The notes under the pieces: generated by a model
Databases searched by the model: none
Told to the model about the DNA's origin: nothing
Seen by the model: the letters and a program-made list of their open reading frames with translations, nothing else
Position numbers and translations under genes: made by a program
Shown here: positions 8,601 through 16,725 of the stretch, piece after piece
Layout: the number at the start of each line of letters is the position of its first letter
How positions within the stretch are numbered: the stretch's first letter is position 1
Origin: Chitinophagaceae bacterium
GTDB taxonomy: Bacteria; Bacteroidota; Bacteroidia; Chitinophagales; Chitinophagaceae
Direction: 5' to 3'
DNA: 64,000 bases
Assembly: GCA_017307755.1 (NCBI GenBank)
Contig: JAFKGQ010000003.1
Coordinates: 558,001 to 622,000, forward strand

Positions 8601-9281
8601 ATGAAGAAGAGTTTGTGTTTGTTATCGTTTGTGTTGCCGGCTGTCATTGCTTACAGCCAGCCGGCTGTCGATCTCTTGCAGAAGGTCCGGGCCCGGCTCG
8701 ACCAGGTGAGTGATTACCAGGCCGCCGGGACCATGAAGACAAACGTCAGCTTCCTGAAAGAACCACAGGCGGCCGTCACGGTGTATTTTAAAAAACCCGA
8801 TAAGCTGAAGATAAAAAATGACAAAGGGATATCCCTGGTGCCAAAAGGAGCTGTCACCGTCAGTCTGAACAATCTTCTAAAAGGGTCTTACACCGTCCTT
8901 GACGGAGGCGCCGACACGACCCATGGACAAAAGGTAAGGGTGATCAAACTATTGCCCCAGGATGAAAATGCCGACCTGGTACTATCCACTTTTTGGGTTG
9001 ACGAGCAGCGTCAGGTCATTCTGCACGCACGTACTACCACCCGTGACAACGGCACTTATGAAGTGGACATGACTTATGGGAAATATATCGCCTATGCCCT
9101 GCCAGACAAAGTGATCTTTACTTTTAACGTCAAGAATTACAAACTTCCCAAGGGCATCACTTTTGACTATGACGACGGCTCTAAAAAGCCGCAGGCGGCC
9201 GCGAATGCAAAAGGGAGAGTAGAGTTGGACTACAGCTCTTATCTGATCAACAAGGGGGTGCCGGACAGTGTGTTCCGCTGA
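8601..9281 (+). CDS. LolA-like periplasmic lipoprotein-carrier-type protein
   Basis: A 226-residue exported protein with a signal peptide (MKKSLCLLSFVLPAVIAYSQ), then the half-open beta-barrel pattern of the LolA/LolB fold: a helix (LLQKVRARLDQVSDYQAAG) followed by alternating strands (VYFKKPDKLKIK; KVRVIKLLP; TTRDNGTYEVDMTYGKYI). LolA family proteins carry lipoproteins across the periplasm. In Bacteroidota there are many paralogues whose cargo is unknown, and the true housekeeping lolA may be elsewhere. Its place directly behind an ABC exporter suggests the two act on the same lipid-modified cargo. Confidence 0.75.
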   Translation: MKKSLCLLSFVLPAVIAYSQPAVDLLQKVRARLDQVSDYQAAGTMKTNVSFLKEPQAAVTVYFKKPDKLKIKNDKGISLVPKGAVTVSLNNLLKGSYTVLDGGADTTHGQKVRVIKLLPQDENADLVLSTFWVDEQRQVILHARTTTRDNGTYEVDMTYGKYIAYALPDKVIFTFNVKNYKLPKGITFDYDDGSKKPQAAANAKGRVELDYSSYLINKGVPDSVFR

Positions 9282-9287
9282 TCGATC

Positions 9288-10265
9288 TTACCGTTTGACA
9301 ATGGACTTTATCGTGTTGACCAGCTCTTTAGGAAAGAGATGGGAGATCTTGCTCAACATCTTTACGGTGGTGAGCTGGAACTGAAGTTTTGTATAAGGCT
9401 TGATCGTCTTTCCAAAGTATTTGTTGACGACCTTTTCGCCGGTCCTGATATTGGTGAGGTCGTTCAGGTAAAGCCGGTTGATGGCGATATCCGAAAGCCG
9501 GGGAATATAATAAATACAATCCTCGAAGTAATAATGCGACACCTGCGTCAGCCGGGTGGCCCCGGGAGTATTGATCTTTTCCCCTCCATGCAGCAGATTG
9601 GCCGCCCAGATCATGGCCTGCCCTTTTTTTATGGTGAGGATCTGTTTTTGTAGCCCCAGGGCCTCTATTATTTTCTGTATAAAATTCACATAGTCCACTG
9701 CATAAGACATGATGGCCTTTTTTGTCTCGATATTATCGCTGCCTTTTACCCCTACGTCGATCATATCGTAGAAAGGGAGCTTATGGCTGCCGGGATAATA
9801 ATGCAGCGGGCCGTTGTCGGGTGTGATGTCTTCCAAAGCTACCCACACGCCGCACATAAAACGCTGGGGAATGGAATTGAAATGCACCATATCGGAGTGG
9901 GTCTTCTGCTGCGAGCCCTCCGGGAAATTGAGCGTTTGAAAAGGGATGGGTTCCCGCTGGTATAAGAGCCGCAGTTTTTGGAGGACCACATCGGAGGCCG
10001 CGACTTGCTGAACATACTCGTTGAATTGCCAGGCGTCTTGTATCCGGCGGCCCTCTTCCTTTTCGAGCTTATTGAACGGATCTATCATGCTTCGGTTCAG
10101 AGCGTCGATAAATACATCGTCAAAGCCGGTGTCGAAAATCGCATATCCATTATCGGCAAAGCCTTTTACAAATGCTTTATCTGCCGTGCTGAGATCTGAC
10201 TCCCTCAATTCCTTTTCAAAGAAAGGAGATTCGATCCACGGGAGGTTGGTCGCTTCTTGTAGCAT
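9288..10265 (-). CDS. Phytanoyl-CoA dioxygenase (PhyH) family protein, copy 1
   Basis: A 325-residue Fe(II)/2-oxoglutarate-dependent hydroxylase by family. The metal triad is visible as H-x-D in THSDMVHF and a distal His in LLHGGEK, with the 2-oxoglutarate-binding Arg in GATRLTQ. The motif DNGPLHYYPGSHKLPF is typical of PhyH proteins acting on small molecules or lipids. A basic helical tail (about 285-325) has no known role. It is clearly paralogous to the gene at 14159-15094, and the two flank the pdxA - HIT block. The substrate is unknown. It ends 6 bases from the LolA-like gene, tail to tail. Confidence 0.85.
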   Translation of the reverse strand: MLQEATNLPWIESPFFEKELRESDLSTADKAFVKGFADNGYAIFDTGFDDVFIDALNRSMIDPFNKLEKEEGRRIQDAWQFNEYVQQVAASDVVLQKLRLLYQREPIPFQTLNFPEGSQQKTHSDMVHFNSIPQRFMCGVWVALEDITPDNGPLHYYPGSHKLPFYDMIDVGVKGSDNIETKKAIMSYAVDYVNFIQKIIEALGLQKQILTIKKGQAMIWAANLLHGGEKINTPGATRLTQVSHYYFEDCIYYIPRLSDIAINRLYLNDLTNIRTGEKVVNKYFGKTIKPYTKLQFQLTTVKMLSKISHLFPKELVNTIKSIVKR

Positions 10266-10300
10266 ATAGGGGAATTTTGGGATAGGAGGTCATTATGCGG

Positions 10301-11386
10301 CTAGTTTTCTTCGATCTTTTCATCTTCCGCATTAGCCAGTACAACAGAGCCCATTTTTTTCAGCGGGTTTTTCCTGTTCTCTTCGTATTCCTGCCGCTGG
10401 TGGATAATATCGAGACAAGTATAAATAGATGCGAGGAAGGATGAGCTATCGGCTTTGTTCTTGCCGGCAATATCAAATGCCGTTCCATGATCAGGGGATG
10501 TCCTTACCATGGGCAATCCGGCGGTGTAGTTCACCCCTTCGCCCGGGGCCAATGATTTGAAAGGTATCAATCCCTGGTCATGATACATGGCCAGTACGGC
10601 ATCAAACCTGGATTGATAATTGCGGGCAAAGAAGGCGTCGGCGCTATAGGGGCCGAACACCAGCATATTGTGTTTGGCGTCCTTGATAGCCGGCTTGATG
10701 ATCTCTTCCTCTTCCTTACCGATCAATCCCTCGTCACCCGCATGAGGATTGAGTCCCAGTACAGCGATCCGGGGCTTATCAATACCGAAGTCTTTTACCA
10801 GGCTGTCCCGGAGAATATTCAGCTTGGAGAGGATGGCCTCACGGGTAATGTATTTGGCTATATCCCGGACTGGCACATGCTCGGTGACGAGTCCCACCCG
10901 GAAGTTTTCGGATACCATCAGCATCAGCACATCGCTGGCATTGAAAGCATGTTTCAGATAGGGGGTATGCCCGGTGAAGTTAAATGAGGCGGATTGTGTA
11001 TTCTTCTTATGAATGGGGGCGGTCACCAGCCCCTGTATCTTCTTATCCCTCAAAGCCTCCACGGCCGTCACAAGGGATTTGACGGCATAGCTGCCCCCGA
11101 TGTCGGTGAGCTGCCCCGGCACGATGGCGATCTCTTCCTCCCAGCAATTATAAATATTCACCTGTTTGTGGGCGATCCGGGAAAAATCCTTTGTGCTTTG
11201 ATAGTTGAAATTGATCTCGGGGATGGACTTCCTATAGAAGTTGATCAATTTGTTCGAGGCAAATATGATGGGTGTGCACAGTTCCAGGAGGCGATGGTCG
11301 GAGAAAGCTTTGATGATCAGCTCTGTCCCGATGCCATTCAGGTCTCCGGAGGAGATACCTATGACGGGTCTTTGTTGTTGGCTCAT
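10301..11386 (-). CDS. pdxA: 4-hydroxythreonine-4-phosphate dehydrogenase
   Basis: This enzyme of pyridoxal 5'-phosphate synthesis oxidises 4-phospho-hydroxy-L-threonine with NAD(P)+ and decarboxylates it. At 361 residues it has the family's length plus a short charged tail. Diagnostic segments are GISSGDLNGIGTELI at the N-terminus, TAPIHK, the metal-binding TGHTPYLKHAF and AMYHDQGLIPFK, and RTSPDHGTAFDIAGK. It is divergent from rsmA, with only 51 bases between the two start codons. The same neighbourhood (pdxA next to rsmA) is well known in Proteobacteria and is seen in Bacteroidota. Confidence 0.95.
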   Translation of the reverse strand: MSQQQRPVIGISSGDLNGIGTELIIKAFSDHRLLELCTPIIFASNKLINFYRKSIPEINFNYQSTKDFSRIAHKQVNIYNCWEEEIAIVPGQLTDIGGSYAVKSLVTAVEALRDKKIQGLVTAPIHKKNTQSASFNFTGHTPYLKHAFNASDVLMLMVSENFRVGLVTEHVPVRDIAKYITREAILSKLNILRDSLVKDFGIDKPRIAVLGLNPHAGDEGLIGKEEEEIIKPAIKDAKHNMLVFGPYSADAFFARNYQSRFDAVLAMYHDQGLIPFKSLAPGEGVNYTAGLPMVRTSPDHGTAFDIAGKNKADSSSFLASIYTCLDIIHQRQEYEENRKNPLKKMGSVVLANAEDEKIEEN

Positions 11387-11437
11387 TCACTTAATTTTCA
11401 GGGGTAAATGTACGATTTATTAACTTTACCCCCATTC

Positions 11438-12202
11438 ATGTATACGCTCAAAAAATCCCTGGGTCAGCACTTCCTCCGGGATGAGAATATCTCCCGCAAG
11501 ATCGTGGCTTGTGTCCGCGAAACCCTCCCCCGGGAGGGTGCCTGTCTGTTGGAAGTAGGTCCTGGCGCCGGGGCCCTGACAAAATATCTGATTGAAATAG
11601 AAGGGATTGATTTCAAGGCAGTTGAACTGGACGATGAAAAAGTAGTCTATCTACTAAAGACCTGGCCTCGCCTTGAGGGGAAGATCATCCATCGAAGTAT
11701 CCTGGACATCGACAGCCCTTTTGAAGGAAAATTTACTGTTGTTGGCAATTTCCCTTACAATATATCCTCCCAGATACTTTTTAAGATGCTGGACTGGAAA
11801 ACCCAGCTGTTAAGCATGACGGGGATGTTCCAGAAAGAAGTGGCTCAACGGGTGGCCGCGGGTCCGGGGAGCAAGGTCTATGGGGTCCTTAGCGTCCTTA
11901 TTCAGGCTTTTTTTTCGGTGGAATATCTGTTCGAGGTCCACGAGCAATGTTTTCAACCTCCTCCGAAAGTGAAAAGCGCCGTAATACAGCTGCTGCCCCT
12001 GTCGGAAGAACCTCCTTTCCGGGATGAAAAGAGCTTTTTTCTGCTGGTAAAGACGGCGTTTAACCAACGCCGGAAAACCCTTCGCAATGCCGTAAAGCCT
12101 CTTTTTGGACAAACTGATTTACAGGATATTATATTTGACAAACGAGCGGAACAATTGTCCATCGGGGATTTCGCCCGGCTCACATGGAAAATGAAAGTAT
12201 AG
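11438..12202 (+). CDS. rsmA: 16S rRNA dimethyladenosine transferase
   Basis: RsmA/KsgA dimethylates two adjacent adenines near the 3' end of 16S rRNA during 30S assembly, using S-adenosylmethionine. This 254-residue protein shows KKSLGQHFLRD at the start, the SAM motif LLEVGPGAGALTKYL, the catalytic NFPYN motif (VVGNFPYNISSQ) and the C-terminal helical domain (TAFNQRRKTLRN). The ATG at 11438 matches the family start better than the in-frame ATG at 11408. TAACTTTA about 10 bases before it may be a -7 box. The 2-hydroxyacid dehydrogenase gene follows after 14 bases. Confidence 0.95.
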   Translation: MYTLKKSLGQHFLRDENISRKIVACVRETLPREGACLLEVGPGAGALTKYLIEIEGIDFKAVELDDEKVVYLLKTWPRLEGKIIHRSILDIDSPFEGKFTVVGNFPYNISSQILFKMLDWKTQLLSMTGMFQKEVAQRVAAGPGSKVYGVLSVLIQAFFSVEYLFEVHEQCFQPPPKVKSAVIQLLPLSEEPPFRDEKSFFLLVKTAFNQRRKTLRNAVKPLFGQTDLQDIIFDKRAEQLSIGDFARLTWKMKV

Positions 12203-12216
12203 ATAATTGATAATCA

Positions 12217-13140
12217 ATGAAAAAGGTTGTTGTTACGGCTAAAGTACACCCCCATCTTCAGGAAAGATTGAACCAGAAAGGATATGTTGTTGAGTATGTC
12301 CCCCAGATCACCTATGAAGAGCTGTCCGGCATCATCGGGGACGTTGAAGGCCTGATCGTCACCACCCGGCTAAAGATTGACCGGGAGATCCTGGACAAGG
12401 CTCCTGATCTCAAATGGATCGGCAGGTTAGGCAGTGGTATGGAGCTTATCGACACGGATTATGCCGCGGCTAAAGGGGTTAAATGTGTCAGCAGCCCGGA
12501 AGGCAATCGTAATGCCGTAGGCGAGCACGTCCTGGGCATGCTGTTGGGGTTGATGAACCGGCTGTATACCAGCCATCAGGAGGTAAAAGAAGGAAAATGG
12601 ATCCGGGATGCCAACAGGGGGACGGAGCTCACCGGCAAGACGGTGGGTATCATAGGCTTTGGCAATGCGGGCGGCGCTTTTGCCAGGCTGTTGTCCGCCT
12701 TTGATGTCACTATCCTGGCTTATGACAAGTATAAATTCGGTTTTGCCAAAGGAAATGTCCGGGAGGCTTCGCTGGAGCAGGTGGCCCGTTATTCCGATGT
12801 GGTCAGCTTTCATGTACCTCTGACAGAAGAAACCTTTCATATGGCCGGCGAGGGCTTTTTCGAAGCTTTGGAGAGAAAACCCTGGTTCGTCAATGCATCC
12901 AGGGGAAAGGTCCATGATACAGCGGCGCTCATCCATGCCCTGGAAAAAGGGAAGATCGCCGGCGCCGCCCTGGATGTGCTGGAAAATGAGAAACTGGACA
13001 CTTACACCGAAACCCAACGTCAGCAGTTGGACTGGCTGTTGCAGCGGCCGGACGTCCTTATCACTCCTCATATTGCGGGATATAGCCACGAAGCTTTTCT
13101 TAAAATGGCCACTGTCATATTGGAAAAACTGGGGATCTGA
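12217..13140 (+). CDS. D-2-hydroxyacid dehydrogenase family oxidoreductase
   Basis: A 307-residue NAD-dependent dehydrogenase of the D-isomer-specific 2-hydroxyacid family (phosphoglycerate dehydrogenase, glycerate dehydrogenase, D-lactate dehydrogenase and relatives). The NAD-binding motif is [13 protein letters not shown] (about 144-156). The catalytic Arg lies in [13 protein letters not shown], the Glu in LDVLENEKL and the His in ITPHIAGYS. It has no ACT or serine-binding tail, so it is a short form. The exact substrate is open. It probably shares a transcript with rsmA. Confidence 0.85.
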   Translation: MKKVVVTAKVHPHLQERLNQKGYVVEYVPQITYEELSGIIGDVEGLIVTTRLKIDREILDKAPDLKWIGRLGSGMELIDTDYAAAKGVKCVSSPEGNRNAVGEHVLGMLLGLMNRLYTSHQEVKEGKWIRDANRGTELTGKTVGIIGFGNAGGAFARLLSAFDVTILAYDKYKFGFAKGNVREASLEQVARYSDVVSFHVPLTEETFHMAGEGFFEALERKPWFVNASRGKVHDTAALIHALEKGKIAGAALDVLENEKLDTYTETQRQQLDWLLQRPDVLITPHIAGYSHEAFLKMATVILEKLGI

Positions 13141-13167
13141 GTGAGTTTCGGATTATATAAATTTTCT

Positions 13168-13175
13168 TACCTTTG
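13168..13175 (+). promoter_or_regulatory. -7 promoter box of greA
   Basis: TACCTTTG is an exact match to the Bacteroidota -7 box TAnnTTTG. A -33-like TTTC lies 18 bases upstream (13146-13149). The predicted transcript starts near 13182, before the leader terminator at 13194-13233. Confidence 0.55.
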
Positions 13176-13193
13176 AATTTGACGTGAATAGTG

Positions 13194-13233
13194 CAACGCT
13201 TTTGGGTTTCCCCTAAGGCGTTGTATTTTTTTT
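13194..13233 (+). terminator. Terminator-like hairpin in the greA leader
   Basis: CAACGC (13194-13199) pairs with GCGTTG (13218-13223), with extra AA/TT pairing inside, and is followed by a run of eight T (13226-13233). It lies downstream of the predicted greA promoter and about 50 bases before the greA start, so it could attenuate greA. It may equally serve as the terminator of the upstream dehydrogenase gene. A second hairpin (TGGACC-AAC-GGTCCA, 13240-13254) follows. Confidence 0.65.
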
Positions 13234-13273
13234 CTCTGATGGACCAACGGTCCACCATAACCATGTAAACCAA

Positions 13274-13279
13274 AGGAGG
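13274..13279 (+). promoter_or_regulatory. Shine-Dalgarno sequence of greA
   Basis: AGGAGG lies 5 bases before the greA ATG at 13285. A perfect anti-16S match is notable because most genes in this window lack one, as is usual in Bacteroidota. Confidence 0.7.
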
Positions 13280-13284
13280 CAACT

Positions 13285-13758
13285 ATGACTGGTTTCACTT
13301 ATTTTACTAAGGACGCGCTGGATCAATTGAAGGCTGATTTGCAAAGACTAAAGGCTGTTGAAAGGCCTGCGGCTTCCAAAGCTATTGCAGAAGCCCGTGA
13401 AAAAGGTGATCTTCGTGAGAATGCCGAATATGATGCAGCCAAGGAAGCACAAGGGCTGTTGGAAGCCAAGATCCAGAAACTGGAAGGTGATCTTGCCAAT
13501 GCGCGCATTATCGATGAGAGCAGCATCGATACCAGCAAGGTATCTATATTGACCAAGGTCACGGTAACCAACCTGGCCAATAAAAAGCAAATGACCTATC
13601 ACCTTGTGTCGGAAAAAGAAGCCGACCTCAAACTGGGTAAAATATCAGTGACATCACCCATCGGTAAAGGTCTTCTGGGTAAACAGATCGGTGAAGTGGC
13701 CGATGTGCAGGTGCCCGCGGGCAAACTCCAATTCAAAATAGAAAATATTACGGTGTGA
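13285..13758 (+). CDS. greA: Transcript cleavage factor GreA
   Basis: GreA enters the RNA polymerase secondary channel and stimulates cleavage of backtracked RNA. This 157-residue protein has the N-terminal coiled coil with the conserved tip AREKGDLRENAEYDAAKEAQ, whose acidic residues coordinate the catalytic Mg2+, and the C-terminal FKBP-like domain (ITSPIGKGLLGKQIGEVADVQVPAG pattern). Length and motifs are standard. The gene has its own promoter-like box, a leader hairpin and a strong ribosome-binding site. It overlaps the HIT gene by 4 bases (GTGA), so the two are translationally coupled. Confidence 0.97.
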   Translation: MTGFTYFTKDALDQLKADLQRLKAVERPAASKAIAEAREKGDLRENAEYDAAKEAQGLLEAKIQKLEGDLANARIIDESSIDTSKVSILTKVTVTNLANKKQMTYHLVSEKEADLKLGKISVTSPIGKGLLGKQIGEVADVQVPAGKLQFKIENITV

Positions 13759-14147
13759 CGATTTTTTCAAAGATCATCGCGGGAGAGATCCCCTCTTATA
13801 AGATTGCGGAGAACGATCAGTTCTTCGCATTCTTAGATATATTTCCCTTACGGGAGGGGCATACGCTGGTGGTGCCCAAAATTGAAGTAGACAATTTTTT
13901 TGATGTACCAGACACCTATCTGGCAAATCTATTGTTGTTTGCCAAACCAATTGCAAAAGCCATTGAAGCGGCCTTCCCCTGCAACCGCTGTGGCTTGTCG
14001 GTAGTGGGGCTGGAAGTACCGCATGCTCATCTGCACCTGATACCTATCAATAGCGCCGATGACCTCAATTTCACCAGAGGCAAGCTCAAACTGAGCCCTG
14101 AACAATTAAAGAAAGCGCAGGAAAAGATACTCGGCCATCTTCAGTGA
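13755..14147 (+). CDS. HIT family nucleotide-binding protein
   Basis: A 130-residue histidine-triad protein of the Hint/FHIT superfamily, probably a purine-nucleoside phosphoramidase or related nucleotide hydrolase. It starts MTIFSKIIAGEIPSYKI as usual for bacterial HIT proteins, and its active-site triad is HAHLHLIP. The start is a GTG overlapping the greA stop codon; the family N-terminus fits this start exactly. The physiological substrate is not known. The greA - HIT gene order is common in Bacteroidota. Confidence 0.95.
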   Translation: MTIFSKIIAGEIPSYKIAENDQFFAFLDIFPLREGHTLVVPKIEVDNFFDVPDTYLANLLLFAKPIAKAIEAAFPCNRCGLSVVGLEVPHAHLHLIPINSADDLNFTRGKLKLSPEQLKKAQEKILGHLQ

Positions 14148-14158
14148 TCCATAACGGG

Positions 14159-15094
14159 CTATTTCAGCAAGGAAGGACGTTCCGTGATCTCGTGGTATTT
14201 GACCACATCTTTCGCATAGTAGTGAATGACCATGCTTTTTCGTGTCAGCGCCGGGTTCTTAACAGGCATTCCTCCATGGATAAGATTGGCATGCCAGATC
14301 AGTATATCTCCTTTTTTAGCCAAAAAAACTTCCGGCTGTAAGGAGTGGCGCTCTATCAGTTCTGCTATCTTATCCTCATAGTCCACATAGTCTTTTTTTC
14401 CCAACTGCAGGGCTGTCTCGCCTTCATTAAAATCGCTGTTTAAAAGATACGGCAGACGGTGGCTCCCCGGATAATAGAACAAAGGGCCGTTGTCAGGGTG
14501 CGTATCTTCCAGGGCAATCCATACGGCTATCAGATAGCCCAGAGGATAGGTGGTCATATGAATGCTGTCTGAATGGGCGCGTTGATTGCTGCCATACAAA
14601 AAGTTGATGGTTTGAAAAGGAACGACCTCTTTATCCAGGATAAAGCTCAACAACTTAGTGAGTCTTTTTTCATAGGTGATCTCCCGGATCAGGCTTGAAT
14701 GCCGGCCTGCAAACATCAGCTTATTATCATGTGTGGGATGGAGCCTGCCTTTCCGCACCAACCGTTCGACCTCCTGCTGTATACCACCCGCCGTGGCGTG
14801 ATCAAAGAAATTATTCCAGACGAGATAGCCATTATCGCTCCAGGCCGTCAGCTGGCGTTGTACAAGGGGTGGGAAACTGCCAAGTTCCGGCCGGCCGGGG
14901 ACCAAATCTTTTGAATGCCCTGTATCCAGCCAGGCCCGGGAGGTCTTGTCGGGGAAATCCTTGCTGGAGATAGAGGCGATCACGGGCTTATGGATCGCAT
15001 ATTTACGATAAGCGGCTTTGTTATGGGAAAGGCTTTTATAGTGCATCAGGTTGTATACCCAATGGAGGAGCTTATATCTTTTAAGATTTATCAT
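14159..15094 (-). CDS. Phytanoyl-CoA dioxygenase (PhyH) family protein, copy 2
   Basis: A 311-residue predicted Fe(II)/2-oxoglutarate hydroxylase. The metal ligands appear as H-x-D in AHSDSIHM and a distal His in LIHGGMP, with the cosubstrate Arg in PALTRKSM. The block DNGPLFYYPGSHRLPY is nearly the same as in the paralogue at 9288-10265 (DNGPLHYYPGSHKLPF). Copy 2 has a basic N-terminus (MINLKRYKLLHWVYNLMHYK) in place of the basic C-terminal tail of copy 1. It lies 7 bases after the ruvC stop on the same strand and ends 11 bases from the HIT gene, tail to tail. Substrate unknown. Confidence 0.85.
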   Translation of the reverse strand: MINLKRYKLLHWVYNLMHYKSLSHNKAAYRKYAIHKPVIASISSKDFPDKTSRAWLDTGHSKDLVPGRPELGSFPPLVQRQLTAWSDNGYLVWNNFFDHATAGGIQQEVERLVRKGRLHPTHDNKLMFAGRHSSLIREITYEKRLTKLLSFILDKEVVPFQTINFLYGSNQRAHSDSIHMTTYPLGYLIAVWIALEDTHPDNGPLFYYPGSHRLPYLLNSDFNEGETALQLGKKDYVDYEDKIAELIERHSLQPEVFLAKKGDILIWHANLIHGGMPVKNPALTRKSMVIHYYAKDVVKYHEITERPSLLK

Positions 15095-15101
15095 AGAAGT
15101 C

Positions 15102-15719
15102 TCAGCGTGATCGTACTTTCCCGGGGTTATCCCGAACGAATGCCGCCCAACCGCTGACTTTTTTACCCTTTTTGCCCACGGTCCGGTCTGTATTTTCAGC
15201 CATACGATCCGAAAGCTTATGCTGGAAGTAATGACAGACGGCTACCGCAAGCGCATCGGATGCGTCATATGCCGGGATCTCCTCCTCCAGATGGAGGAGA
15301 TTTTGCAACATTTTCCATACCTGCTCTTTCTCAGAGTTACCATTCCCGGTGATGGATTGTTTAACTTTTTTGGGGGAATATTCCGAGACGGGAATACCGG
15401 CGGTCATTGCGGTGGCGATAGCCACGCCCTGTGCCCGTCCCAGCTTTAGCATACTTTGGACATTTTTGCCAAAAAAGGGAGCTTCGATAGCAAAATCATG
15501 GGGCTGATGAAGCCGGATCAGCTCGGAAACCTTTTTATGGATCAGCTGCAGCCGCTGGTAAGCATCCTTACTCGAAGGCAGTTTTAACACGCCCATTTCG
15601 ATCAGGCTAACCCGGTGGCCTGTACAGAGGATAAGCCCATAACCCATTACCAATGTACCAGGGTCGATACCCAAAATTATTTTAGATGGCTTTTGCAAGA
15701 GGAAACCTATTTTTGACAC
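15102..15719 (-). CDS. ruvC: Holliday-junction resolvase RuvC
   Basis: RuvC is the endonuclease that resolves Holliday junctions together with RuvAB. This 205-residue protein has the RNase-H-like core: first catalytic Asp in ILGIDPGT, a Glu in FAIEAPFFGKN, and the last acidic residues in YDASDALAVAVCH. The C-terminal 30 residues (TVGKKGKKVSGWAAF) form a basic tail longer than in E. coli. The start given is a GTG at 15719; a TTG at 15698 (giving QKPSKIILGIDPG) is also possible. Only 16 bases separate 15719 from the divergent gene's start. ruvB lies at 56069, far from ruvC. Confidence 0.93.
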   Translation of the reverse strand: MSKIGFLLQKPSKIILGIDPGTLVMGYGLILCTGHRVSLIEMGVLKLPSSKDAYQRLQLIHKKVSELIRLHQPHDFAIEAPFFGKNVQSMLKLGRAQGVAIATAMTAGIPVSEYSPKKVKQSITGNGNSEKEQVWKMLQNLLHLEEEIPAYDASDALAVAVCHYFQHKLSDRMAENTDRTVGKKGKKVSGWAAFVRDNPGKVRSR

Positions 15720-15735
15720 CGATTGATCGGCTCCG

Positions 15736-16725
15736 TTGAAAACAAATATAAAAATAATACTGAACTATGTAGTAGGGCCCCTGGTATTCCTGCTTCTTTC
15801 CTGGTTTATCTGCCTGCAGGTAACACACCAACCCAATTGGAAAGCTTCCCTTGACCATATCCGCCAGGCAGTGACGGGCCCTCTTTCCTGGAGGTTATGG
15901 CTGGCGGTGGCGCTCATGCCTGTCAATTGGGGTATCGAAGCGAGAAAATGGCAGCTGGCGTTGCGTCCCATTGGCGGCATTGTTTATGTCAATGCTTTTA
16001 AAGCCGTCCTCACCGGTACCACGATGGCATCATTTACACCCAACAGAATGGGGGAATATGTGGGACGTCTTCTGTATGTAAGACCTGGGCACCGTATCGA
16101 ATCCATTTCTCTTACCATCGTATGCAGTATGGCCCAACTGCTGGTCACGATGATATTGGGATTTGCGGGTATTCTTTATCTGCGTGGGGCGTTATCGGGG
16201 CATACCGTTGCACATCAGAACACAAGCCTGTGGCTGAATGCTTTGCTGAGCCTGGTCGGGGTGCTGTTGGTAAGTTTAACAATTATTTATTTCAGGCTTT
16301 CATGGTTGCTGAGGATATTGGGTAGGGTATCCATACTTACGAAATACCAGGCGTATTTAAAAGTTTTACAAAATTTTGATGCAACGCTCTTATTGAGAAT
16401 TTTGTTCTTATCTTTTGGCAGATATCTTGTATTTATCGTGCAGTATGGGCTGGTATTTCCCCTGTTTTGGGTGATACTTACTGCCGGCGAATTATGGGGT
16501 GGTATGAGTGTGGTATTCCTGGTGATGGCGATCATGCCTACCTTTACTTTTTTGACAGAGCTGGGTCTGAGATGGGAAACAAGTATTCAGGTGCTGGAAA
16601 TATTCAGCACCAACACAATTGGGATATTCGCCGCGTCGTTTGCAATATGGTTGATCAATTTGATCATACCGGCGCTGATAGGCAGTTTGTTAATGTTGAG
16701 CATTAAATTATTTAGAAATAAATGA
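15736..16725 (+). CDS. Flippase-like integral membrane protein (LPG-synthase TM / UPF0104 family)
   Basis: A 329-residue protein with about eight hydrophobic helices, and the family motif region GTTMASFTPNRMGEYVGRLLYV (about 95-115), which marks the lysylphosphatidylglycerol-synthase transmembrane domain family. Members without the cytoplasmic transferase domain are thought to act as lipid or glycolipid flippases. The start appears to be a TTG at 15736, because no in-frame ATG occurs until about residue 59 and the first helix would be lost. It overlaps the DUF3108 gene by 4 bases and leads the glycan cluster. Confidence 0.8.
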   Translation: MKTNIKIILNYVVGPLVFLLLSWFICLQVTHQPNWKASLDHIRQAVTGPLSWRLWLAVALMPVNWGIEARKWQLALRPIGGIVYVNAFKAVLTGTTMASFTPNRMGEYVGRLLYVRPGHRIESISLTIVCSMAQLLVTMILGFAGILYLRGALSGHTVAHQNTSLWLNALLSLVGVLLVSLTIIYFRLSWLLRILGRVSILTKYQAYLKVLQNFDATLLLRILFLSFGRYLVFIVQYGLVFPLFWVILTAGELWGGMSVVFLVMAIMPTFTFLTELGLRWETSIQVLEIFSTNTIGIFAASFAIWLINLIIPALIGSLLMLSIKLFRNK

